Counted from the stretch's first letter, positions 44,116 to 54,418 are shown. The stretch: 64,000 nucleotides of DNA from JAUUZQ01 sp964538375 (GCA_964538375.1 CAZIFQ010000007.1:56047-120046), one strand, 5' to 3'. Numbers and translations: made by a program. Notes: a model not told the origin generated them from the sequence alone.

Positions 44116-46374
44116 ATGGAGACATATTATATTCTAATTGTTGGCTTCCTTTTCATCTTAGCCATCTCTCTTCTCATTGTGGGTGTTAGTAATGACGCAG
44201 TTAACTTTCTTAATTCTGCCATTGGTTCAAAAGTTGCTTCTTTCCGTGTTATACTTACGATTGCAGCTGTTGGTGTACTTATCGGGGCCGTTTTTTCCAA
44301 CGGTATGATGGAAGTGGCCAGAAAGGGAATCTTCAATCCGGAACATTTTGCCTTTAGTGAAATCATGGTCATCTTCTTGTCTGTGATGCTTACAAATATC
44401 CTCTTGCTCGACTTCTTTAATACCATGGGACTTCCTACTTCTACAACAGTATCCATCGTATTTGGACTACTTGGGGGAGCTGTCGCTGTTGCTGTATTTA
44501 AAATTGCCGGCGATGAAAGCATAAGCCAAAGTCTTAGTTCTTACATAAACATAGAGAGCTCGGTGATGATCGTTATAGGGATATTCCTCTCCGTGGTCAT
44601 TGCATTCACCTTTGGGACAATCATTATGTGGATCGTAAGGATTGCTTTCTCATTTAACGTAAAAAAAACTAACAAATACTGGTCAGGTATTTGGGCTGGC
44701 TTTTCCATTACAGCCATTCTTTATTTCCTGCTGATCAAAGGAGCTAAGGGCTCAACCTTGATAACGCCTGAATTACTTGCCTACATACAAGCCCATACAA
44801 CCAGGATTCTCTTAATAAGCTTTGCCGGCTGGACCCTAATCTTCCAGCTCCTGGCCGTTTTCACCCGGATAAATATTCTGAAAATACCTGTGTTGGTCGG
44901 GACTTTCGCCCTGGCCATGGCTTTTGCAGGCAACGACCTGGTAAATTTTATTGGCGTTCCGCTTGCCGGATTTGAATCTTTTAAAGCCTTTACTGCCTCC
45001 GGAGCAACAGATGCAAGTGGCTATCTCATGGAATCTTTGCGTGAACCAGTCAACACGCCCATCTATTTTCTATTAGCTGCAGGACTGATTATGGTTTTTA
45101 CCCTGAGGTTCTCGAAAAAAGCCAAATCAGTAGTTGCGACATCCATTGATCTTAGCCGGCAGGATGAAGGAGCTGAACGCTTTGACTCCTCTTCCCTGGC
45201 CAGGTTTATAGTCAGACGATCTGTTGAGATAAGCCATGGGATTTCAAAAATTACACCACCAGCCCTGAAACGGATGGTTGGAAAAAGATTTGATGCTGAA
45301 CAATCGAGTGTGAAGAAAGAAGAGAATCTTGCTTTTGACCTGGTCCGTGCTTCAGTTAATCTTGTCGTTGCCAGTATATTGATCGCTATTGGCACCTCCT
45401 TAAAACTTCCTCTCTCTACTACATATGTTACATTTATGGTTGCCATGGGTACTTCACTGGCAGACGGTGCCTGGGGAAGAGATAGTGCAGTTTATCGAAT
45501 TACTGGAGTACTAACGGTAATTGGTGGCTGGTTCTTTACTGCTTTCCTCGCTTTCCTGGCCTCATTCCTTATCGCAACAGTCATCTTCTTTGGAAAGATG
45601 CCTGTAATTCTTGCACTTATCGGACTTGCCACATACGTTCTATTAAGGACCCACGCATTTCACAATAAAAAATCTAATGATAAAAAAATTGATAATGAAC
45701 TAATTACAGCATCATATGAAGTACTCCAGGCCTGTGATAATGAGGTGAAAAGCTCTATACTCCAGGCCTCTAAAATTCTCTACCTTACCTATACAAACTT
45801 CTTCAAGGAGAAACATAAGGAGCTAAAAAACCTTAAAAAAGATGCCAGGAACCTGGGTAAAGAAATCGATCAGATACGGGAAGATATCCCAGGTACACTT
45901 AAGAAGTTTGAGGAAACTGATATGGTTAGTGGCCACTATTATGTGCAGGTGGTTACTTATATGAAGGAGATGTGCAATTCCCTGTCGCACATAGTGCAAC
46001 CGGCTTTCAACCACGTGGACAACAACCATTCTTTCGATAAGGAGCAGACAGAAAGAATGAAGGAATTCAATGAAGAGGTAAGTAACTTTTTCAATTTTGC
46101 CATCAACCTGGTGAAAAACAAGAGTTATGATAAGATGGATGAATTAGTTCTTAAGCGAGATGAATTGATGAGCCAGGCCAATGATATAATTCTCGGTCGA
46201 ATAAAAATTCTGAAGAAAAGCCAGAAGGGAGTAAGAGTAAGCGTTACCTATATGGAGATGCTTTCGGAGACAAAAAATATTTTGTTAAATGTAGTTCAAC
46301 TGGTAAAAACAGATAGCAAACTCCTGGAGTCCTTTACATCAACTGAAGAGGTTAAGATGGAATTATTGGATTAA
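44116..46374 (+). CDS. PiT-family inorganic phosphate transporter with C-terminal PhoU-like region
   Basis: 752 aa. The two PiT signature halves are GVSNDAVNFLNSAIGSKVAS near residue 24 and AMAFAGNDLVNFIGVPLAGF near residue 270, with STTVSIVFGLLGG and LSTTYVTFMVAMGTSLADGA as the repeat cores. About 12 membrane segments end near residue 520. The last 230 residues are helical and charged (VLQACDNEVKSSILQASKIL), like PhoU/DUF47 proteins that control PiT transporters. It is a low-affinity phosphate (metal-phosphate) symporter with its regulator fused on. Confidence 0.92.
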   Translation: METYYILIVGFLFILAISLLIVGVSNDAVNFLNSAIGSKVASFRVILTIAAVGVLIGAVFSNGMMEVARKGIFNPEHFAFSEIMVIFLSVMLTNILLLDFFNTMGLPTSTTVSIVFGLLGGAVAVAVFKIAGDESISQSLSSYINIESSVMIVIGIFLSVVIAFTFGTIIMWIVRIAFSFNVKKTNKYWSGIWAGFSITAILYFLLIKGAKGSTLITPELLAYIQAHTTRILLISFAGWTLIFQLLAVFTRINILKIPVLVGTFALAMAFAGNDLVNFIGVPLAGFESFKAFTASGATDASGYLMESLREPVNTPIYFLLAAGLIMVFTLRFSKKAKSVVATSIDLSRQDEGAERFDSSSLARFIVRRSVEISHGISKITPPALKRMVGKRFDAEQSSVKKEENLAFDLVRASVNLVVASILIAIGTSLKLPLSTTYVTFMVAMGTSLADGAWGRDSAVYRITGVLTVIGGWFFTAFLAFLASFLIATVIFFGKMPVILALIGLATYVLLRTHAFHNKKSNDKKIDNELITASYEVLQACDNEVKSSILQASKILYLTYTNFFKEKHKELKNLKKDARNLGKEIDQIREDIPGTLKKFEETDMVSGHYYVQVVTYMKEMCNSLSHIVQPAFNHVDNNHSFDKEQTERMKEFNEEVSNFFNFAINLVKNKSYDKMDELVLKRDELMSQANDIILGRIKILKKSQKGVRVSVTYMEMLSETKNILLNVVQLVKTDSKLLESFTSTEEVKMELLD

Positions 46375-46386
46375 GGCAGTTCCCTT

Positions 46387-48498
46387 CTATCCTTTAAAAT
46401 CAAAATTTACTTTTGTCTGAAGATTGGAAATGTGTGAAAAGAGTGCTTTCAGCATGGAGCGCTCATTCCTGGTCAGATTGTCCAGGTCTACTAAATTTTC
46501 GGGAATCTCATTTTTATAAATACTATTCACCTGGAATCTAAGCCGTATACGCATCAATAAATCAAGCCCGGAAACGAGCTCTTCATAACTGGATGTATCA
46601 ATAGCTTTCACACTGAAAATTTCTTCCAATCTCTCCATGCTATTGATTTTGACACACTTCTTCATAATCGCATAAAGCCGGATAAAGCATACGAGGGGTA
46701 ACATCACCTTTTTTATATCCAACACGGTTTCCTCATCACCTGGTTCTTTCCCTACTATACTCCCAAAAATATTTACCGGGATTTTGAATTTCAACACAGT
46801 CTGTGCCATGTGATAGAAAAAAACAGACTTATTCTCTGAAACCTTTCTCACATGCTCCCGCAATGTATTTACGAGTTTCTCTTCTCCGAATAAAAATCTA
46901 AAATCAAAAAAGATAGCGGCATCAAGAATATCCTGCGGATTACTGGTATTAATCCAGGTAGTAAAATACTCCTCCCATGTTTGAAGCGACTGGTTCCATT
47001 TCGGATTTCCTGCCATCACCTCTCCAATGCAATACCTGTAACCGATTGTATCCAGGTCTTCGTTTACCTGCTTACCCAGCTTGATAAAATATTTTTTTTC
47101 CTCATCACTTGTCTTATTGTCAAAGATGATCGCGTTGTCCTGATCAGTAGCCAGTGTCTGCTCACCTCTCCCCTGGCTTCCTAATACCATAAAAGCAAAA
47201 TCGCAGGGAGGTTCCCCAAGTGAATGTAGTCCAAATCTAAGAACCCGCTTATGAATGGCGTCCCCCACAGCTGTAATAATGCTGTTAATGGGCTCGGATC
47301 TTCTCCCGCTATCAAGGAGCGCTTTCACCAATACCGGTAAACGCTTGTATATGATTGACAGTTGCTGAACATCTTCAGCCCTTTCAATTTCAGTAATTAG
47401 AAAATTCGTAAAACTCTGTTGCATATCCTGGGTAAGCAACATCCCTTCTTTTTGCATCCTGTCCAGTAGGCTGACTTCTTTTACGATGATAATAAATCCG
47501 GATCCCTCCGCATAAGAAACTTTGGAAACAGAAATGACTACCTCCTTAATACTGCCGTCCTTACAGCTTAGTAGTAGCTCCCGGGAAACAGATTTTTTGG
47601 GATCATCAAACAGCGCCAGGACCTTTTCCCAATCCAGTTGGAAGATCGCTTCGAACGATAAAACCCGTACTTCTTCCGGATCATATCCGCTTAAGACCGA
47701 GAATTTCACATTTGAGTAAATAAATTCACCATGTAGCATCATCAGCGTTCCTTCGGTGGATGCCTCTACCAGTACTTTGTATTTTTGCCGGGAAAGGATG
47801 AGTCTCTTCTCCGCATTTTTCCTCTTGTTCTCGATAATGAAACTTTGCCTGATGATAAATGCCAGTATGGCACTAATGAGCAAAGTAAACAACAGTGTTA
47901 TCCGTAGTAATTTGATTTTTAAGCTTCTGATCTCTTCCTGCACATCTTCCAGGTAGATCCCGGTACCAACAATCCATTCCCAGGGCTCAAACTCCCTCAC
48001 GTAAGATAGCTTCGGCACCACCCTGGTAGAATCATCCTTCCACTGCCACATATAATTGATGAATCCCTCTCCTGTTTCGCTTACAACTTTTGTCGCTTCA
48101 ACAAAAAGACGAATCCCGTTTGGATCCTGGTAATCCGAAAGATCTGTGTTGATGAGCTCGGGACGATAAGGGTGCATGATCATCACTGGCTGCTTATCGA
48201 TGATCCAAAAATAGTCCTTGTATTCATTTCCATACCTTACCAGTTTGATACGTTCAGCAGCTAATATCCTGGCACTGTCTCCCTGTATCTGTCCCGACAA
48301 TTCTTCCTGGTGAAATTCATCCAGTAAGCTCCAGGCTGTATTGGCTAGTTCCGAAATGGTTTCCTTCTTCCCCTCCATGATATTTTTTTCAACGGAAGGT
48401 AGTATAACGGTGAATATCAACAAGATAAAAAACCCAATGGCCAGAATGGATGGGAACACAATGGAAATAAAAAACCGTTTCAGGTTGTTGTCAGCCAT
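46387..48498 (-). CDS. Membrane Cache-PAS-DUF294 nucleotidyltransferase-like signalling protein
   Basis: 703 aa. TM helix (about 8-32), an extracellular Cache_2 domain (about 35-195; NEYKDYFWIIDKQPVMIMHP, EPWEWIVGTGIYLEDVQEEI), a second TM (about 197-217), a PAS domain (about 235-350; YKVLVEASTEGTLMMLHGEF), then DUF294 with the nucleotidyltransferase motif MVLGSQGRGEQTLATDQDNA (near 440-460) and the DUF294_C domain. DUF294 proteins are GlnD/GlnE-like uridylyltransferase relatives. It could modify a protein in response to a small ligand outside the cell. It converges on the PiT gene (12 bp apart). Confidence 0.88.
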   Translation of the reverse strand: MADNNLKRFFISIVFPSILAIGFFILLIFTVILPSVEKNIMEGKKETISELANTAWSLLDEFHQEELSGQIQGDSARILAAERIKLVRYGNEYKDYFWIIDKQPVMIMHPYRPELINTDLSDYQDPNGIRLFVEATKVVSETGEGFINYMWQWKDDSTRVVPKLSYVREFEPWEWIVGTGIYLEDVQEEIRSLKIKLLRITLLFTLLISAILAFIIRQSFIIENKRKNAEKRLILSRQKYKVLVEASTEGTLMMLHGEFIYSNVKFSVLSGYDPEEVRVLSFEAIFQLDWEKVLALFDDPKKSVSRELLLSCKDGSIKEVVISVSKVSYAEGSGFIIIVKEVSLLDRMQKEGMLLTQDMQQSFTNFLITEIERAEDVQQLSIIYKRLPVLVKALLDSGRRSEPINSIITAVGDAIHKRVLRFGLHSLGEPPCDFAFMVLGSQGRGEQTLATDQDNAIIFDNKTSDEEKKYFIKLGKQVNEDLDTIGYRYCIGEVMAGNPKWNQSLQTWEEYFTTWINTSNPQDILDAAIFFDFRFLFGEEKLVNTLREHVRKVSENKSVFFYHMAQTVLKFKIPVNIFGSIVGKEPGDEETVLDIKKVMLPLVCFIRLYAIMKKCVKINSMERLEEIFSVKAIDTSSYEELVSGLDLLMRIRLRFQVNSIYKNEIPENLVDLDNLTRNERSMLKALFSHISNLQTKVNFDFKG

Positions 48499-48516
48499 CA
48501 GATTATATAGATTTTT

Positions 48517-49260
48517 CTAGCTGCGAATCGTTCGCAGCAGGGATTTCTCGGTATCAAATATACAAAAACCACTGCGCTTACTGTGTGTTGTCACCGGGGG
48601 AATTCCAACGCAACAAGGGAAATTTTTCAGCCGAAGTTTTCTGTATCGATATTCATTGAATTGTCCACCCTCCACGGTATAAAAACCATCGCAGTGCATG
48701 TGACCGGTAAAACTGAGAAGACAATCCTGCTTTTCCATGAATTCAAAATGTGGCTTGAAATCAGATCCCCTGGAATAAAACTCCTTTTTAAATCCGGCCA
48801 TATTCGGAAATACATAATGGCTGAACAATATGTTTTGCCCTCCTGTCTCCATTACATGATATTCCGGCAATGCACTCAGATAATCAATATCCTCAAAATT
48901 ATAATTCGTATCCAGCTCATCATCATGCAGCCAAAGTTCATTGTTTGACAGGACCGCTTGCTGATCCACATCAAGTTCATACCAATTTTCTGGGAAATCG
49001 AAGACATCAGATATCTTAGGAAGCGTCCGTGCTGCAAAGAAGTCATGGTTTCCGGGAAGAATAATGGTCTCCCGTTCCCGCAAAAGCGACAGGCAGTCAT
49101 GTGCATTCCTCGTCTCCGAATAGCTGTAATACGGAACACTGAATCCGGAGATATCACCCAGGCAAATCAGCTGGTCATATCCCAAAACATCGATCTTTTT
49201 CAGGATGTGTTTGAGCTGCCGTACATCTTCGTGAACATCTGATATGAGTGCTAATCGCAA
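48517..49260 (-). CDS. Calcineurin-like metallophosphoesterase
   Basis: 247 aa. The metal-binding motif set is complete: ALISDVHEDVRQLKHIL, CLGDISGFS, LPGNHDFFAA, FSHYVFPN and FTGHMHCDGFY. It lies 18 bp upstream of, and on the same strand as, the Cache-PAS-DUF294 gene, so the two are likely co-transcribed. Substrate unknown: it could be a phosphodiester, nucleotide or phosphoprotein. Confidence 0.9.
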   Translation of the reverse strand: MRLALISDVHEDVRQLKHILKKIDVLGYDQLICLGDISGFSVPYYSYSETRNAHDCLSLLRERETIILPGNHDFFAARTLPKISDVFDFPENWYELDVDQQAVLSNNELWLHDDELDTNYNFEDIDYLSALPEYHVMETGGQNILFSHYVFPNMAGFKKEFYSRGSDFKPHFEFMEKQDCLLSFTGHMHCDGFYTVEGGQFNEYRYRKLRLKNFPCCVGIPPVTTHSKRSGFCIFDTEKSLLRTIRS

Positions 49261-49320
49261 GGTATTGAGTTTTCCGGTTTCCCAAATTTACAAAATTCCG
49301 GCCCTTATTCCATGCAAGAT

Positions 49321-49497
49321 CTATATAGAAAGTTCTTGTCCGAGTTTTCTACACTTCTCCAACAACCCTTTATTGCGCAGAGAATCTTCGTGAGCCAGTT
49401 TTGCCGGTAGCTGAAGTTTCTTGTATAATTCCCAAAGCTCCCATGGAGTATGGATCTTTCCTGAGCTGTAACATATCGCTGAGTAGAGCGTCTTAAG
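49321..49497 (-). pseudogene. C-terminal remnant of an unidentified gene
   Basis: 58 protein-like codons between stops and without a start codon (YSSGKIHTPWELWELYKKLQ, then LAHEDSLRNKGLLEKCRKLG). The composition and the clean helical pattern look like the end of a real protein. I do not recognise the family. Confidence 0.4.
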
Positions 49498-49537
49498 TTA
49501 AAACACCTCTATTGTAATAGCTAGACCAACAGTTCTA

Positions 49538-51928
49538 ATGATAAAAAATTACCTACTCACAGCCTTTAGAAACGTTCTCAGGTACAAGAGTTTCTCTTTG
49601 ATTAATATTCTCGGACTTTCCTTAAGTATGTCGGTTTGCATGCTCATCATGATTGTCATACAGGACCAGTTGTCGTATGACAATGTACATGCGAAAAAAG
49701 AACGCATATACAGGGTCCAACAAATAGATAGCCTGGCCAGTGTGGGACTGCATATTGCATCAAATCCATTTGCCCTGGGCACAGAGTTAAGGGATAATTA
49801 TGCCATTGCAGAGAAAGTAATTATTCTCAATAATAATTTCAGAGGCGAGGGTATCTACAACGATACACGATTGCCATTGAATGGGATATATACCAGCAGT
49901 GATTTTTTTGATGTTTTTGATTTTAAACTTGAACAAGGATCCATTGAAGGGATCCTGGATGAACCCTATACGATGGTGCTCAGCAAGGAAACCGCAGATA
50001 AATTTTTTGGAGATGAGAACCCCATTGGAAAGTTCATTGAAATAGATACACTGGGAGCCTATGAAGTGAAAGGAGTAGCTGCCAAAACAAAGCAAAAATC
50101 ACACATTCAGTTCGAAGCATTGATATCCCTTCCTACCCTTGTAATCCTTGATCAAAAGAGAGATATTCCCAGGTTTGTTGACAATTGGAAAACCGGGTGG
50201 GGAAGCTGGATTTATCTTCTCCTTGATGAAAAAGCTGACCTGGGAAGTATACAAAAGATACTGGACAAGATCAGCATTGAAAAGTACAAAGATGATGAAG
50301 ACCACAATTACTCTTTCTATCTCCAGCCACTTGATAAAATTGTTCCCGGACCTTTATTAGGCAATGAAATTGGCTCTTTCCTCCCTAAAGTATTCATCAT
50401 TTTCCTCGCTGGCCTGGCCCTGGTGATTATCATTTCAGCCAGCTTCAACTATACCAGTCTATCAGTGGCCCGTTCTATGTTAAGAGCAAAGGAGGTGGGG
50501 GTTAGAAAAACATTTGGTGCAAACAGAACGCAACTTATCATTCAGTTTCTCCTTGAAGCGCTTGTGATTTCAGTTATCTCGCTGTTGTTTGCTATCGCTC
50601 TGCTACAGTTTTTGCTACCTGCATTTACCGGGATGCAAATGATGTCCCTGCTAGAGGTTCGGCCTGAACAAAACATTACAATCTATCTTTGGTTTCTCAT
50701 TTTCGCCCTGTTTACCGGTTTGCTCTCTGGAGCGCTTCCTGCCGCATTAATCTCAGCCTTTAAACCGGTATTTGTTTTAAAGGGCATCACCAATATAAAA
50801 TTTTTCAGTCGGCTGACACTCAGGAAGATTCTCCTGGTAACACAGTTCGTATTCTCCATTGTTTTCATCATATCAATTCTTTTGATTTTCAAGCAGATGA
50901 ACTTCATGGTGAATGCGGATATGGGTTTTGACTCTGAGGTGGTGTACGATATAGATCTTCAGGGAAAAGATTTCGAAAAAGTAAAAGTGGAATACAGCCA
51001 GCTGCCTGAGGTAGTGAATATCACTGCTTCATCCCATGTTCCTGGCGAAGGGACTTTTTGGGGTGTTGATGTCAGGCGGGAGATGGAAGATGAAAAGTAT
51101 GAATTCCATTATTTCGCAACAGATGAGAAGTACATAGAAACGATGGGATTGCATTTAATTGCCGGTAGAAACTTCCCGGAAAATATGAGTGCTGAAAATG
51201 AGAAATTTGTGATTGCCAGCGAAATGGCTGTTGAACATTTTCATTTAGGAAGCCCACAGGAGACGCTGGGCACCACACTAATACTTGAAGATTCAAGCAT
51301 GGTAGAAATAATCGGGATTATAGAGAATTACCAATATGGAGCCGTTTTTTTCAATCCGAGGCCTTTGCTGCTAAGATTTGAGCCTGCTGCTTATCACCAT
51401 GCCTTCCTGCGAATCAGTTCTACTGATTTACTTTCCACTGTCGACAAACTCAAAAAAACATGGAGCACGATTGATGCAGACCATAAACTTGATGGAGATT
51501 TCATCGATGGCAGAATTAAATATTTCTACACCTTCTTTGAGGATATTACCTACACCGTTGGCTTCGCAACTCTGCTGGCTATCATGATTGCAAGTTTTGG
51601 CTTACTTGGAATAGCTACTTACAGCACACAAACCCGGTTGAAAGAGATTGGCATCAGGAAAGTGCTTGGTGCTGATGTAAAGAGTATCATTCTCCTGGTA
51701 TCAAGATCATACCTCTGGATGATGATCATTGCTGCTGTGATTGGTGGTGCTATCGCGTACCTGGTCAACAATTTATGGCTTCAGTACCTTTCGAAAAGAG
51801 TAGATTTCGGGATCGGAACCATATTGGCTGGTGTTTTTCTTGTGGTCTTTATAGGTTTGATTACCATTAGTTCCCAAACATACAAAGCGGCACAAACCAG
51901 GCCAGCCAGGACCCTGAAAAATGATTAA
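49538..51928 (+). CDS. MacB/FtsX-type ABC transporter permease
   Basis: 796 aa. Two copies of the layout TM-MacB_PCD-3 TM: TM1 near residue 20 (SLINILGLSLSMSVCMLIMI), periplasmic domain to about 280, FtsX core near 285-420 (SVARSMLRAKEVGVRKTFGA), then TM near 430, second periplasmic domain, and FtsX core at the end (STQTRLKEIGIRKVLGADVK). Long Bacteroidota permeases of this type often lack an adjacent ATPase; here none is near. An ATPase without a permease is at 17127. Confidence 0.92.
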   Translation: MIKNYLLTAFRNVLRYKSFSLINILGLSLSMSVCMLIMIVIQDQLSYDNVHAKKERIYRVQQIDSLASVGLHIASNPFALGTELRDNYAIAEKVIILNNNFRGEGIYNDTRLPLNGIYTSSDFFDVFDFKLEQGSIEGILDEPYTMVLSKETADKFFGDENPIGKFIEIDTLGAYEVKGVAAKTKQKSHIQFEALISLPTLVILDQKRDIPRFVDNWKTGWGSWIYLLLDEKADLGSIQKILDKISIEKYKDDEDHNYSFYLQPLDKIVPGPLLGNEIGSFLPKVFIIFLAGLALVIIISASFNYTSLSVARSMLRAKEVGVRKTFGANRTQLIIQFLLEALVISVISLLFAIALLQFLLPAFTGMQMMSLLEVRPEQNITIYLWFLIFALFTGLLSGALPAALISAFKPVFVLKGITNIKFFSRLTLRKILLVTQFVFSIVFIISILLIFKQMNFMVNADMGFDSEVVYDIDLQGKDFEKVKVEYSQLPEVVNITASSHVPGEGTFWGVDVRREMEDEKYEFHYFATDEKYIETMGLHLIAGRNFPENMSAENEKFVIASEMAVEHFHLGSPQETLGTTLILEDSSMVEIIGIIENYQYGAVFFNPRPLLLRFEPAAYHHAFLRISSTDLLSTVDKLKKTWSTIDADHKLDGDFIDGRIKYFYTFFEDITYTVGFATLLAIMIASFGLLGIATYSTQTRLKEIGIRKVLGADVKSIILLVSRSYLWMMIIAAVIGGAIAYLVNNLWLQYLSKRVDFGIGTILAGVFLVVFIGLITISSQTYKAAQTRPARTLKND

Positions 51929-51969
51929 TCCATGCTTTTTTGATTTTATCGAGAGAATTATCTTAATTT

Positions 51970-51977
51970 TATGTTTG
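51970..51977 (+). promoter_or_regulatory. -7 box before the hydrolase gene at 51996
   Basis: TATGTTTG matches TAnnTTTG, 18 bp before the chosen ATG. If used, it rules out the longer reading from 51921. Confidence 0.4.
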
Positions 51978-51995
51978 ACCAACAAAACTCTAATT

Positions 51996-53021
51996 ATGAA
52001 AAGATATATGATTCTCACCGTCCTGCTAGCGCTGTTTTCATGCGCTACAGTGCTTTCTCAAACTTCCAGCTATAAGCTGACTTCAGAACAAGATTTGCAG
52101 GATCCTGCCAAGTATATAGTTATTGAAGATTTCTACGATGCAGGTCTTGAAGGAACCTTTGCCGGAGAAAATGAGATCCCGATATATTATAAAATATTTA
52201 AGTACCCCGAAGTAGAACATGGCGCGATAATGATCTCCAGCGGGAGGACTGAAGGTGCCTTGAAATTTAAGGAGCTTATTTATGACCTCTGTAAAAACGG
52301 ATATTCAGTATATATCCACGACCATCGCGGACAGGGCCTGTCGGGTAGAATGACCGAGGAACCTGAGATGGGTTATGTAGATGATTTTCAGTATTATATT
52401 GATGATATGAAAACTTTTTACGACGAGTTTGTAAAGCCCGCCGATCATAAGAAAGTATACATGTTGTCACACTCCCTGGGAGGTGCTGTTGGGATGTCTT
52501 ACCTTGAGCAATACCCGGATGATATTGATGCTGCATCCTTTTCTTCACCCATGCTGGGACTGGCTGGATATATTTGTCCCCTGGCTGCAATTTTATCAGG
52601 GAAAACACCAAAGTGGGCTCCCGGACAAACCGTATACAATAATGATTCAACAAAATTCGAAGGTAATGATGTTTCGGGTTCTGAAACCAGGTATCACGTA
52701 AAAATAGGGGCCTTTAGCGAGGTTCCGGAAGCCAGGCTGGGAGGAGCATCTGCACAATGGCTCCACCAATGCTGTAAGGGGATGAAGTACATAAGGAAGA
52801 ATATTAAAAAAATTGAAACACCTATATTCATCTTTTCTGCCCAAAACGAAACAGTAGTGAATCCTAAATCGACTGCAAAATTCATAAAGAAAGCCAACAA
52901 GGCAGGGCTAACATGCAAAACTCTTCTGATCGATGATGCACAGCACGAATTGCTTGTGGAAAAAGATAAGCAGCGAACGGAAATGTTGAGTAGGACGCTG
53001 GAGTTTTATGAGGAAAATTGA
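51996..53021 (+). CDS. Exported alpha/beta hydrolase, lysophospholipase (PldB-like)
   Basis: About 341 aa from the ATG at 51996, which gives a signal peptide (MKRYMILTVLLALFSCATVL, perhaps a lipoprotein at FSC). An in-frame ATG at 51921 lies inside the permease gene and adds 25 residues before it. HDHRGQGLSGR is the PldB-type motif, the nucleophile serine is in LSHSLGGAVGM, and the histidine in DDAQHELLVEKD. It probably acts on lysophospholipids or other esters in the periplasm or outer membrane. Confidence 0.85.
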   Translation: MKRYMILTVLLALFSCATVLSQTSSYKLTSEQDLQDPAKYIVIEDFYDAGLEGTFAGENEIPIYYKIFKYPEVEHGAIMISSGRTEGALKFKELIYDLCKNGYSVYIHDHRGQGLSGRMTEEPEMGYVDDFQYYIDDMKTFYDEFVKPADHKKVYMLSHSLGGAVGMSYLEQYPDDIDAASFSSPMLGLAGYICPLAAILSGKTPKWAPGQTVYNNDSTKFEGNDVSGSETRYHVKIGAFSEVPEARLGGASAQWLHQCCKGMKYIRKNIKKIETPIFIFSAQNETVVNPKSTAKFIKKANKAGLTCKTLLIDDAQHELLVEKDKQRTEMLSRTLEFYEEN

Positions 53022-53092
53022 CAAAATCCCATCTTTCATAGATAGATTCTCCTGATTCGTTGATTCCTTTTTTCTAAGAGTACAGATCGCTC

Positions 53093-53100
53093 TATGTTTG
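53093..53100 (+). promoter_or_regulatory. -7 box before the DUF1566 gene
   Basis: TATGTTTG, the same word as at 51970, 25 bp before the ATG at 53126. Confidence 0.4.
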
Positions 53101-53125
53101 TTTCATCAAATCAATTATACACAAG

Positions 53126-54418
53126 ATGAAACGAATAAATTTTATAGCAAGTGCCCTGATATTGAGCATGCTTTCAGCGATACTGATCACCTTCACAGCC
53201 TGTGACAATATACTGGGAATCGAAGATGAAGAAAACCTTCCCGATATCACCGGGTTTCCTGTCGTAGGAACCAATCAAACAACATATTTTGATAACACAA
53301 CTACCATGTCAGCACCGCTGTCAGGAGAAGCTTTCTACGGTCAGAATGCACAATACCCGGGAAATACTCCCCAGTATGAAGACAACGGCGACGGAACTGT
53401 TACAGATATGGTAACAGGACTGATGTGGCAAAATACTTTTGACCACAACGGCGACGGATCGATTGATTATGATGATAAACTCATTTATGACGAAGTTATC
53501 GCTGCTGCAGATACCATATCAACAGCTGGATATGACGATTGGAGGGTGCCAACGATAAAGGAACAGTACTCGCTGATTATGTTCAGCGGACGCGATATTA
53601 GCGGATATGAAGGTGAAGATACCGAATCTCTTATCCCGTTTATTAATACTGAGTATTTTGCTTACGCCTATGGAGACTCTGATGCAGGTGAGCGCCTGAT
53701 CGATGTGCAGTGTGCTTCTACCACCATGTATGTAAGCTCAGAAATTGAGCCATTGGTATTCGGCGTCAACTTTGCTGACGGACGTATCAAAGGATATGGA
53801 ACACAGATGATGGGACAGGATAAAGCATTCAATTACCTGATGGTTAGAGGTAACGAAACATATGGAATCAACAGTTTTATAGACAATGGTGACGGAACCA
53901 TCACAGATGATGCTACTGGTTTGATGTGGATGCAGGATGACAATGGCGAAGGAATAGTATGGGAAAACGCACTTAGCTATGCTGAAGACATGGTTTTTGC
54001 AGGCTATTCTGACTGGCGTCTTCCTGATGCAAAAGAGCTGCAGGGTATTTTGGACTATACACGTTCGCCTGCAACCACAAGTTCAGCCGCTATCGATCCG
54101 CTGTTTAGCTGCACACAAATAATAAATGAAGCCGAGCAGGATGATTATCCATTTTACTGGAGCAGCACAACTCACGGAAACTTTATGACAGGACACGAAG
54201 GTGCCTGGGGAGCCTACGTAGCTTTTGGCCGTGCCATGGGGAATATGTCATTTGAAAAAAGCACCAGTGCAGATATCAATTGGATTGATGTTCACGGAGC
54301 GGGTGCACAACGCAGCGATCCTAAAGCCGGAGACCCATCAGAATATTCAGAAGGACATGGTCCACAAGGGGACGCTGTACGCATCAACAATTACGTGAGA
54401 CTTGTAAGAAATATATAG
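53126..54418 (+). CDS. DUF1566 lipoprotein with two Lcl-type domains
   Basis: 430 aa. A lipobox at TFTAC precedes two DUF1566 (Lcl C-terminal) domains. The first (about 90-240) has DNGDGTVTDMVTGLMWQNTF and DDWRVPTIKEQYSLI; the second (about 250-430) has DNGDGTITDDATGLMWMQDD, SDWRLPDAKELQGILDYT and YWSSTTHG. These are C-type-lectin-like surface domains of unknown ligand. Asp/Gly-rich loops suggest calcium binding. Confidence 0.87.
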   Translation: MKRINFIASALILSMLSAILITFTACDNILGIEDEENLPDITGFPVVGTNQTTYFDNTTTMSAPLSGEAFYGQNAQYPGNTPQYEDNGDGTVTDMVTGLMWQNTFDHNGDGSIDYDDKLIYDEVIAAADTISTAGYDDWRVPTIKEQYSLIMFSGRDISGYEGEDTESLIPFINTEYFAYAYGDSDAGERLIDVQCASTTMYVSSEIEPLVFGVNFADGRIKGYGTQMMGQDKAFNYLMVRGNETYGINSFIDNGDGTITDDATGLMWMQDDNGEGIVWENALSYAEDMVFAGYSDWRLPDAKELQGILDYTRSPATTSSAAIDPLFSCTQIINEAEQDDYPFYWSSTTHGNFMTGHEGAWGAYVAFGRAMGNMSFEKSTSADINWIDVHGAGAQRSDPKAGDPSEYSEGHGPQGDAVRINNYVRLVRNI

